Below, in pieces: positions 44,701-56,700 of a stretch of DNA of 64,000 nucleotides. Position 1 is the first letter of the stretch. Every line of letters begins with the position of its first letter. The position numbers and the translations under genes are program-made. Where the stretch lies: NCBI GenBank assembly GCA_008694505.1, contig VZDJ01000034.1, forward strand, positions 4,784,229-4,848,228, given 5' to 3'. This DNA comes from Cyanoderma ruficeps (Eukaryota > Chordata > Aves > Passeriformes > Timaliidae). The notes below the pieces were generated by a model. The model ran no database searches. It saw nothing but the letters and a program-made list of their open reading frames with translations, and was not told the origin of the DNA.

Positions 44701-47700
44701 GCTCTAAATTCCATTTTCTCCAGGCGTGCGAGAGATCAGAGACATCCCAGATTCCTCAGATTTCTGAGTGATCTCATTTACAGCTCTGTCAAATAAGTCT
44801 GAGCCTTCCCCAGGAGCTGATGGATGTGTGCAGATTTCCAGCGTGGCTGGGGAATCGGAACAATCAGTTCTTCCTTCTCTGTCTGCTGGAGTTCCTCCTG
44901 TGCCTCTTCTGAAGAGTTATCCCTTTTTTTTTTTTTCCTTATAGAATTTTGCTGCTTGGCTGCAATGTCTCTTTTTTTTATTATTTTTTTTTAAATATTT
45001 GCACCATTTTGTCAAACTTTGGGTGATATCCTAGGGCAGGTTCAGACCCAACGTTTCCCTCCAGGCCCTGTGTGTGCACAGAGTGAGAAACCCTTTCTCT
45101 CCCACCTCTCCGTGCTCAGCTCCAATATTTCAATTCCCCTCACCTAAAATGGCTTTTGCTGTGCTGTGCTCAATGTCAACCCAGCTTGGCGTGGCAGCAG
45201 CCAGCAAGTCACAGATCCAATCTACAAAATCCAAAATATAAAATCCACAGGGCTCTTCCCTGGGCCCAACAGGCCTCAGCATCTCCTGGTCACTGAGGGG
45301 CAAACCACAAACACCTCGGGATGACTTTTTGAGGCAGCAGCAGCAGCAGCAGCATCCCCTGGCTGAAGTTTTAAAGAGTGGAGAGGAAAAGAACCCACGA
45401 GACATCAACTTTTCTTGCCTAAAAGCTGTTCCATGCCAGCCAAGCCCCTTTTTTTTCCACACAGAGTTGTGTTGGGAAGTGCTGGAGAAGCTGCCCGGGC
45501 TGCAGCAGCTCCACCTGGGAAGAGGCAGGGAAGGGAAAGGTGCTCCTTGTCCTGGCAGGTGGAAAGTCCAGAGGTCCAAAAAAAAAAAGTGCAGAACCAG
45601 GGGCTGGTGTGAGCTCAGAGCTTTGGATGGCTGAGCTTTTGTCATTCCTTGGATTCACAAATCCGCTTCGGAAATTCGGTGCCGCTCCGTGTTTTTCCCA
45701 TCAGCCGGCCAGAGGAAAGGAGAGCAGCAAACGCCTTCATTCCTCTGCCTGAGCCAGCAGAGGATGGTTCTGTCCCACCACATCCATTTGTTGGTCGTGC
45801 AGGGGCTCTGGAAGCAGCCTGCACACCCTCCCCCTGCTCACGAATCGCCGCTCATGTCACGACATCGCGTTCGGACCGCACCCATTCAGCCTCGAGGACA
45901 TCGCCTGGACACGGTGACACCTCTGTGCTGGCACCTGGTGGCCTGTCGCAAGTGACGCCGATGTTTTTTCCTGGCTGATTTGGTGCTGTGGAAGAGCTTT
46001 TTTCTCTCATTCCTTTGTTTTTTCTAAGCTGAATCTCAGTCCTGGCTTGCAGAAGGCAAAGGCTGCAGCTGATGCATTTTGCAGCCTAGCGGGAGAGACA
46101 ATCAAATGATGGAATTGTGGTTTCTCTTTCTTATACACAGAGAGCACAGCCCTTGTCCAAGATTTGGGTTTTCTCTTTGTGATGTTGAGATTTTAAATGT
46201 AAAAAAAAAAAATTATGTCTCCTATTTGAAGTGCTTTTGAGCTGGCAGCTCAACGGAGAGTGCTGCTCATTTTTTGTTCTCTGCTCTCCCTGCCCCAGTG
46301 TTCTGTGATAGAAAAAGGGGAGGAAACCAAATTTATTCTTCTCTCAGCACTTGGGGGTGTGTTAAAATACCCCCAATCTGGAGTTGAATTTGAAATTCAT
46401 GAATTCCAGGGCTAAAAAAAAATTTAAAAAAAAATAAAAATACAGCCTTTGTCTGGAGGATTTTGTGCCTCTGACATTAGCAGGACAAAACCTCCAATGA
46501 TTTTGGTGGAACCCAAATTGGGTTTGGCTGGGTGGGGAGATGAATGGTGGTGTTGTTGTTGGGAATCCGGGTTGGGAATCAAAAGCCTGATGCCAGGAGA
46601 CCTTCTGGACCCCTCCCACACAAGGAGCAGGAGGGACTGGGCCAGAGAAATGCAGAATCAAAGGAATTGGTTCATCTCTGGCGAAATTCTTCCCCTGTGG
46701 ATCCGAGTCGTGTGAGCTGGGGAGAGCTGATGCGTCCAGAGCATCACAGAATTAACTGTGCAGACCAAAGAGTGTGGCAGGAGTGGGAAATGGAGCAGGC
46801 AGATATAAACACCAGTGTTAACAGGGAAAAAGGGAATAGATGGAGCAATAGCAGAGGTGGCTGCTGACTTGGAGTGTGTTTGTGGCTGTTACACCCTTTT
46901 GTTGTCAGTAACTCTCTTTATTTTCTGCTTTGGCAGGTTCTGTGAGCTCATATTCAGGTGAGTGGCACCTCTGTAAATCTGGCAGGTTTTGTGGTCATGA
47001 GGAGGGGTGAGAGGGACCCTGATTCCGTGGAATGCACAGGGGCTTTCATTCCTGATTTCCACGGATTATTCATCCCATGCACTGGTGTCTCTAAACCTGG
47101 ATTGAACTGGGGGTCAGGATTAGGAAGGGTGGGTAGGACAGTCTGAGTGTATAATCCTGATAACAGACACGAATGAAATCTGTGTGTTAAAATCTTATTT
47201 ATTAGGAAAATGTTCTTCCCCCTGAGTGGGGCACAGACCAGGGAATGGTCCCAGCCCCAGGAGCAATTGGACACTGGTCTCAGGGATGCCCAGGGTGGGA
47301 TTGTTGGGGTGTCTGTGCAGGGATGAGGTTGAATCAGTGATTCTCTGAGTCCACCTCAGCATTCTTTGATTCTCCATAAGAGTGTTGGCCTTGAAACCAG
47401 AATCAAAAACTTGCAGAAACTCAATGTACAGAATCAAAACCGAGCGCTCTCACTCCAGCTCCTCCTTCACACTCTGTTAACTCCCCAACCCTACAACTCT
47501 TTTTTTTTGCTGTTTCCTCCTGGTTTTTCCAGTCCCAGCTGATGCCTCCAACCCAACCAGCGTGGTGGTGTCTGTGCTGAACATCAGCGCTGTGCTGGGC
47601 TCCCAGGCCGTGCTGCCCTGCAAGAGCCACCGCATGGTGTGGACCCAGGACCGCCTCAACGACCGGCAGCGCGTGGTGCACTGGGACCTGCTCAGCTCCT

Positions 47701-50700
47701 ACTACGGGGACGGCAGGATGGAGAGGCTGTGTGACATGTACTCAGCTGGGGACCAGCGTGTCTACAGCTCCTACAACCAGGGCAGGATCCTCATGCCCCA
47801 GAACGCCTTTGCGGACGGGAATTTCTCGCTGGTCATCAAAGGTGTGGAGGGGGTTTGGGGTGTGGGAAATAGTGAAGGTGAGGAGACTTTGAGAAGGTGT
47901 GAAAGGAGGTTTCAGGAACAGAAAGAGCACTTAGAGCTCAATCCTCATGCCCAAGAACACCTTTACATAAGGGAATTTCTTGCTGGTGATCAAAAGTGTG
48001 GAGCTTTTTTTTCCCCTCCCTAATAGTAAAGGTAAGAGAACTTTCAGAAGCTGTGAAAGGAGGTTTCAGGAACAGAAAGAGCACTTAGAGCTAGATCCTC
48101 ATGCCCAAGAACAGCTTTGCAGATGGGAATTTCTCGCTGGTCATCAAAGGTATGGAGGGTTTGGGCTGTGGGAAATAGTGAAGGTGAGGAGATTTTGAGA
48201 AGCTGTGAAAGGAGGTTTCAGGAGCAGGAAGAGCAGAGAACTTAGAGCTCAATCCTCATGCCCAGGAACGCCTTTGCAGACGGGAATTTCTCGCTGGCGA
48301 TCAAAAATGTGGAGATTTTTCTTTAGCCTGCTCTCAGTTAAACCTGATAATAACCTAATTAATAGAAATGGCTTCCTCACAAAGAGCAAATCAACTCAAC
48401 AAATTATTTCATTAGGTGACCACATCGTTATATTGGGTGAGACGATTTGTCTCAGCTTAACCCACGCTGGTGATAAGGACGGCTCAGCACAAAGTTATTT
48501 ACATCCAGACGAGGATTTGGGAAACTGCAAATGCCACAAATAACCCTTGTCTCAGGATAAAACACTGAATTCCTCTCTCCCCTGCTCTCCAGGTGTTGCA
48601 GAGAGCGATGGGGGGATATATTCCTGTAATCTTCACCATCATTACTGCCACTTGTACGAGACTGTGAAAATCCAGCTGGTGGTTGCCAAGAGAGGTGGGT
48701 GTGGTGACAGCTCCGGGTTTTCCAGGTGCCACATGAGGCTTTGGAGTCCCCAGCAGAGCCTGGAGCTCTCTGTGCTGTTCTCTCTCTGCTTCCCTGAGTT
48801 TCAGAGAGTTTATTGACAAACTTCTCTTTTTCCTTGGCCAGACTGAGCCTGCTCAGCTCAGTGTTTGCTCTGGGTCCTTACCAAAGTGTCCCTGCTGCAG
48901 CAGCAGCACAGCCCTGGTGACAGTCCCAGCTTGGTGACAATCCCAGCTTGGTGACAATCCCAGCTTGGTGACAATCCCCTCCAGGTGGCAATCCCCTCAG
49001 GTGAAAATCCCCCACCTGGTGACAATCCCCTTCCAGGTGACAATCCCTCTCAGGTGACAGTCCCTCCCTGGTGACAATCCCTTCCACCTGATGGTGACAA
49101 TCCCTCTCAGGTGACAATCCCTCTCAGGTGACAATCCCTCCCTGGTGACAATCCCCTTCAAGGTGACAATCCCCTCCCAAGTGACAATCCCCTCCAAGTG
49201 ACAGTCCCTCCCCGGTGACAATCCCCACCCTCAGCTCAGCCACAAGGACCTGCCAGTGCTCTGGCTGCTGAGCTTGCCCTGGGCAGCCTGTACTTAAAAC
49301 TCGAGTTACCGCACACCTCAAGCCCAGCTCTAAAAGCTGTTGGCAGCTGCAGGGAGTCCCACCCGCCCATTAAAATCCATTTAAACCTCTGGATAACGCC
49401 AGTGGAGCTGCCGGGGTGGAGATGCATCTCCTCTGCCGCTCTCACAGCGCAACAAAAACACCCCGAGAGCCCCAGGCTGCTCCTCTGAGCTCTGCCTCCT
49501 CCTGTTATTCCTTTCCAAGAGCCAAAGGCAGAGCGGTGCTGCTGCAGCTCCTGCAGCAATTAGGGCCTTTTGTGGGCAGGAAAGCATTTCCTGCTCGGAG
49601 CTTTGGGATGAAGATCCTCGTTCCATTCTCAGCCTGTGGAGGGAATTCGTTTCCTGCTTTCTGAAGCAGATTAACTCGGAGTTAGGAGGAGGAGAAAGTG
49701 GCCTCGCTTCATGAAGTGGCCAAGGATGTAGAGGATAAAAGTGTTTTTTTTTCCCTAACTGCTGAACTGAGTGTGAAAAAGCCAGGGTTGGCCGTGTTCA
49801 TGCACGTTCAAGCTGTGCCGTGTTGCACTTTTAAGATTTTGGGAGGGGGTTTGTTGTAGGAATCCAATCCTGTGGGGTTTCAGAATTCCAAGAGAGCAGT
49901 TTTAGATGTGCCTGGCTGTCCTTGACACGTGGAATTCAGGATTCCAGGTCTGAGAGGGATTTCAGGTGTGTCCCTGACATTTGGAATTCAGGATTCCAGG
50001 GTCTGAGAGGGATCTCAGGGGTGCCTGGCTGTCCATGACACTTGGCACGGAGCAGGAATTTTGCATCAACCACATCCACGAGATCACGACAGCGAATTGG
50101 CCCAAAAATTTTGCTGATTTTGACCAAGGAAAGGAAACCTGGGAAAGAAGCTGAGGGCTTTTATGTGGGAAAAACGGGATGGGTGGGGAAAGAAGGGATG
50201 GATGGGGCAAAATGCCCATTCCAAGGTTGGAATTCAATTTAGGCCAACGAGCCTAGACCCAAGCCTCTGACTTACAAAGTGATGTTAACTCCTTGGAAGA
50301 GGAGAAAAGGGCCGAGTCACTTGGGATTTCTGATTCCAGCCTGGGCTGTCCAGAGGCATGAACAACACTCCTATTGATTATGTTATAACCTCCCTAGAGG
50401 GAAACCACCCCCCCAAAAACCCCTCACGTGCTAAACCACCACAGGTGGGGAAAAAGCAGGATGGGTGGGGAAAAAACGGGATGGGTAGGGAAAAAACGGG
50501 ATGGGTGGGGAAAAAACGGGATGGGTGGGGAAAAAACCGTGATGAGTGGGGCAAAATCCTCACCCCAAGGCCGCCTTTCCCTACCAGGCGAGGAGCCCAG
50601 CGAGTACTGGGACGGCGAGAAGCCGGTGCTGGTGGCCCCGGAGGGCAGCACGGTGACCCTGCCCTGCGTCAACCGCGACCACATCTGGACGGAGCGGCAC

Positions 50701-53700
50701 AGCGAGGAGGAGCAGCAGGTGGTGCACTGGGACCGGCAGCCCCCCGGCGTCCCCCACGACCGCGCCGACCGCCTGGTGGACCTGTACGCCTCCGGGGAGC
50801 GCCGCTCCTACGGGCCCCTCTTCCTCCGGCAGAAGATGAACGTCACCCGCGGCGCCTTCGCCCTCGGGGACTTCTCGCTGAGGATCTCCCGCCTGGAGAG
50901 CGCCGACGAGGGCACCTACTCCTGCCACCTGCACCACCACTACTGCGGCCTGCACGAGCGCCGCATCTACCACGTGGCCGTGACGGAGCCCGAGAGGGAG
51001 AGGAAGGTGGTGAACCTCACCACGCACGGCCTGGCCCCTCCTGCAGGTGGGTGGTTGCTCATGTTTGGGGGTTTGGAGGAAATCTGGGAAAAGGCAGATT
51101 CTGTCTCTTTAGATGCATAAAGTCACTGGGTTCCTCTGCCTTGTTTGCATCTACCACGTGGCTGTGATGGAGCCCGAGAGGGAGAGGAGGGTGGTGAACC
51201 TCACCATGTAGGGCATGGCCCCTCCTGCAGGTGGGTGGCTACTCATGTTGGGGGTTTGGAGGAAATCTGAGAAAAGGCAGATTCTCCCTCTTTAGATGGA
51301 TAAAATCATGGGGTTCCTCTGCCTTGTTTGCATCTCCCACGTGCCTGGATGGCCCCTGAACAGCAGATCTCCCCTGGAGGGAGGATGGGTCCTGGAAGGA
51401 ATAAAAAACACTGCCCCACCTGGTTTGAAGATAATTCCCCCTGAATTTTGAGAGATAGGTCCTGGAAGAGACAGAGAACACTGTCCCGCCTGGTTTGAAC
51501 GGAAGATATTCCCCTGGAATTATGAGGGATAGGTCCTGGAAGAGAGAAAGAACACTGTCCCACCTGGCTTTAACAGCTGGCCCATTAACAGAGAACCCCC
51601 CTGGAGTTATGAGGGAAGGGTCCTGGAAGAGATGAAGAACCCTGCCCTGGTTGGTAATAGAACACAAACTTCTGGTTACACCTTGCACTGCAACTCAAGA
51701 CAATGGTTTAGTTGACGAGGAGCTGTCAGGTCATAGTTTGGATCTCAAAGGTCTTTTCCAAGCTGGTTGATGCTGTGGGTCTGTGGGCTTTTCACAGAGG
51801 GCTCTTCCACACTAGGAGAAATATCCAGAGCTGCATCTTTGGGGCTCTAAAGAGCTCAGGCAGCTCAGCTCCAGTTGATGATTCCAGGCTGTTTCCATCA
51901 CAGGGGCTGTGAGGCTGCTGTGGGGTGTCCCCCCCATCACCAGGGTTGATCCCTTAAGATTTCAGCTTTTCTATTTTTTCACATCTTTATAATCCTGCAT
52001 CCGCACAGAGTGTCAGCTACAGCTTTCCCACTTTGGGCAGACACCACAATCCCTCTCTGGAGCTGGGAATCAGGGACACCCGACTGCCTCAGGCCCTGAG
52101 AGGTGTGAACAGAAGTGAGTGAGGGTCGATCCCCTTTTTTGCAGCTCCTGCCCCCTGTTCTGCGCTGCTGACAGGCCCTGAGGCCACCCAGCTGGGTTTG
52201 GGTTGTATTTCTGGACATTTCCCTTTTTGTTGGCTCCTTTTCCTCCAGGCCTTTACGGATGAGGAGGAGGTGTGGGCAGGGGTCTGTGCAGCCCACAGAC
52301 AGCCCACTGCCTTTGCTGTCACAGCTCTCCTCACCAGAGTTTCTCTCCCCTTTGCACGGAGGTTTAGGCTCTGCAAGGTGCCAGACCATGCAGAATCAAC
52401 CACCAGGAATTTTCCTCCACCCTTCAACTTTTCTGGGTTTTTTTTTTTTTTNTGTGTGCCATAAACCAATTTTCATATTTTCCACTGCGCTGAGCTATCA
52501 TCTGTCAGCCCGTCCAAACTCAAAACCGTCGAGCTTCGTTCAGGCAGAAAAAGAAAACAAAAAAAAATCCCAAGTTTAATTTTTTTTTTTAAAAAGTCTT
52601 TTGGGTATCGTTCTTTATTAACACTTTAAAATATTCATTGTGCTTTAATATTTATTGGCTGTTTAATATAGAATTTTGATTTGCTTCATACATTTTTAAA
52701 TAGGTTTATTCTCCTGCAGAAATTGCCTTTCTCAAGTCATGGAGACCTAAACTTTTTTTCCCTGGGGCTGAGGTCGGTGTCCAGAAAAATCCAGGCAGTG
52801 CTGAGGAGAGGTGGGGACATCCAAATATCAGAGTTCCTGCACACAGCCCTCGAGGATGGAAGGCAGATCTTGTTTCCAGAGCAATTCACCCAGAAATTCA
52901 TCCCTCTCTTGCCCTGGGTACTTCCCTCACCTGCTCAGAAATCCAGGGGTGGAATCTCTGAGTGATTTACCCTGCCCGAGCCTGGCCGTGCTGCCCTCAC
53001 AGCTCTGGAGGAATTTCCCTTCCCGGCAGAATTTCACTTGCACTGTCCAAACCAGCAGCTTTGTCCCCTGCAGGCGGTGACCCCTCACACAAACACACAA
53101 AAATGTCCCGAGTCCGTGGGAATGTGCAGACACATCCAGAGGTTTCCTTTCCCAGCCTGGATGCAGCAGGAGAGGCTGAAGCGTTGCCCCATTCCATGAA
53201 AAACTGCCTGGAATTCTCCTGGGATACACAACACGAACGGGCAGACAACAAAAGCAAAGCAAGGAGATTTTTTTTTTGCTTTTTTTTTCAGGCAGCAGCC
53301 TCAGCTCCTGGCCTCGCTCCAAGCTCCAGAGCCATTCCCAGACAGGAAAAGTTCATCCTGTTTGGAAGAGAATCAGGGGCTCGGGGCTGCTCTCAGGCTC
53401 AGCAGTGTAAATGTGCTGGATGTCTACTAAAAAAAGCATTTTTAATCAGGATTTGCTCTGCAGAATCTGCTGGATCTCACGATGAGAGCTAAAACATTGT
53501 CTACCCTCGGTCTGGCTTGTGGAGAGCTCTCCACTTTTTCCAGCAGAAGAATTTGGTCCTCGACGCTTGGGGAAGGTCATGTTAAGGCACCTCTGGTGGA
53601 GGTTTTCTCCCCCACACACCGTTAGGATTTTTTAGGATTTTATTCAGGGGTTAAAGTGTCCTGGGAGTGAATTCGGGGCAGGGGGATGTGAGATGTGCTG

Positions 53701-56700
53701 AGAGATCAGATCTTGGTCACAACAGAATAAACCTTCATCAGCCCAGCTTCAGTTCTGGAGTGGGCTGAGGAGGAGTCTGGGTGACCTCGTGCTCCTGCTC
53801 TGGCCTCTGACAGTCACTGCTGTGACTGAGCCGTGCCTCAGTTTCCCCAGGTACAAAACGGGATCTATCCCACTCCCCAAAGTTATTAAATCTCCATTTC
53901 CACTCTTTGTTGTTGCAGTGACCTCCTCAACGTTGCCTAAAACCCGATCCAGCTCCTGCAGTTGTGTGGGAAAGCAAAAGGGCAGGAATGGAATCCCTTT
54001 GTTTGCCTCATTGTGGCAGAAGGAGCCCGGGTGTGACAGAGCAGAGCTGTCACTGTGCTCTTTGCAGCTCTGCAAGTGGCTTCCTTGCTTTGAGTGGATT
54101 TTTTTTTTAGCTTGGCAGGGGTGGAAATCCCACGGTTTTCCCAGCACTGGATGCAGGGAGCACAGAGCACCTGGAAATCCCAGTAAAAAGCAGAATTCTG
54201 CTGGGCTGGAGCACTGGGCCACCAGAACTGCTCAAGATTTTGATTTTCTAGGGCTGCTGTTGGCATTAGCAAACAATCAGCTCTGCTTTCAGAGTGTTTA
54301 TTTCGATCCACTCTTGCCTGATTCGATTTTGTTTTCACTGGGTTGGTGTTTTTAAACGCTGGAAACAAAAAAACCTGGAGCCAGTCCCTGTGCCAGCACT
54401 TCCAGAAGTGTCAGAACACATCTGCTGAAGGGTACTGTGGCTTTTGAGGAATTTCCTCTCACTTTTCTCCTTATTCCCTCTGGGAAATTAACAGGAGGAG
54501 CTCCCAGGGGAATGGGAGGTGAGGGCTCCATCCTGTTCTTGCCTGGTGCTCTGTGAAAATTCCCTGCAAGGGGTGAAGGTTTTGAAGGAAAAAAACAAAC
54601 AAAAAACCCTCTCCCAGCACAGTTTTGTGGAATTCCATCCACGCCTGGGCTGGCTTTGTCCATCCCTCTGCCTGCTGCAAACAGAGGAGTCACTTCCTCT
54701 TTACATGTGTAAAACATTGACCTATTTATTTGAGATCTACCAAAAAAAAAAAGAAAAAATAAAAAAGTTCCACGTAAAAGTTTTGAGCTGCCCTTTCCCC
54801 GAGCTGTGGAACAGAAATCCTGCTGCACCTACAAAAGGAATGGAATCTTGGCTTTCCTCTGTGGTTTTTTTTATTTTTTTGGGGGGAGTGGGTTATTTAT
54901 ATTATTGATTTTTATTTCGTTTCAAAGGAAGCTCGATTTTTTTTTTTTTGGCATTGAAAGCACTTCCCACTCCATAAATTATAACCCTTGGCAAGGAGGG
55001 GCTGCTGTCTGGAGCCAGAGCAGCGTGGAGTGTGTGTTGAAAGGGACCCAGGGGAGGGTTTTGTGACCCTCTGGAGGGTCTGGGGCTGGCTGAGATGGCT
55101 TTGCTCTGAAATTCTCCCCTGCAAGAACACTCTGATGGCCAGGGATCACTGATCCCAGGGCAGGGACGTGCAGAATCCTGTCAAATCCTGGGAATTATCA
55201 TCTGGTGAAGAGCACAGCGTCTCCCGCCTGCCAGAGGTGCAGGGGGGTGTAGATCAGGCCCTGGTTTAGCCTTTAATTGTTGAAATTCAGGAGAATTCCT
55301 TCCTGAGCATTCCCACCCGTGTGATCCTGCTTTTCACAGAGTCACAGAATTCACAGAATCACTGAAGGGACCTTTGAGATCATCGAGTCCAAATCAGCCC
55401 CAACACCTCAACTAAACCCTGGCCCTGAGTCCCACATCCAGGCTTTTTTTAAACACATCCAGGGATGGTGACTCCACCACCTCCCTGGGCAGGCCATTCC
55501 AATATTTAATCACCCTTTCCGTGAAAAACTCCTTCCTGATATCCAACCTAAATTCCCCTTGGCACAGCTTGAGACTGTGTCCTCTCGTTCTGTCAGTGCT
55601 GCCTGGAGACAGAGACCAGCCCCACCTGAGCACAGCCACCCTTCAGGGAGTTGTGGAGAGTGATCAGGTCACCCCTGAGTCTCCTTTTCTCCAGGATAAA
55701 CAACCCCAGCTCCCTCAGATGTTCCTCACAGGGTTTGTGTTCCTGCCCCTCACCAGCCTCGTGGCCTCCTCTGGATGTGATCAAGGGTCTGAATGTCCTT
55801 CCTAAACTGAGATCTCAGAGCTGGACACAGCACTCAATGTCCATCCTGAACTGGACACAGCACTCAATGTCCATCCTAAACTGAGATCCCAGAGCTGGAC
55901 ACAACAGAATTTTCTCTGGCTGCCACTTCCCGTGACGCCCTGTTTTCCTTCCCTCAGATCCAACCGTGGTCAGGGGCCACAATGTCATCAATGTCATCAT
56001 CCCTGAGAGCAGGATGCACTTTTTCCAGCAGCTGGGTTATATCCTGGCCACTCTGCTGCTCTTCCTCGTGCTCCTCATCATCGTGGTGCTCGTCACCCGC
56101 AAGCGCCGGCAGAGAGGTGAGGCCAAGGGCAAGGAAACCCGTCCTGTGCTGCTGGGAGGGACATCCTGAGACATTGTCCTGCAAATAATTCCTGCAAGGA
56201 ACACTGCTGCAGGCAGGGATGCCCTCCTGGAAATCCAGGAACCTTCTTGGGGGAGGATTTGAGGGACGGGGTTGATGTGGGGTAAAAATATCCAGGCCTC
56301 GATTTCATGGAATCGCTGTGAAGGCCCCAGGAAAACAAGAGAGAGAAAATTGGGAGTAAAGGAAGGAATTGCAAAGGGTGGGGTTGCAAAAATCCCTCTG
56401 TGTGTATCCCAGGAGAGCAAAACCTCTGGATAATTGCATGGAGTCACCTCCAGGTATCACCTGGAATTGTTCCACGAGTCGTGGAATTGTTGGGGTTGGA
56501 AAACACCTCCCAGGTGATCAAGTGCAGCCTTTGCTTCAAAATCCCTCCTGATTTTCGGGGTTGCTCTGTGGAAGGGAGGTGAAAAGCCCTTCCCCTGTGG
56601 GATTTATCCCTTGGGAACTCAGCTGTGCTGGGGGACCCTGTGGGACCCCATAAAGGGACACTGGGAGCTCCGGGTGACACTCACAGGGCTGGCTCTGGGT

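Noticed and set aside
48858..49321. Minus-strand frames with repeated DCH-x-G-IVT peptides
   Set aside because: Product of the GTGACAATCCC minisatellite.
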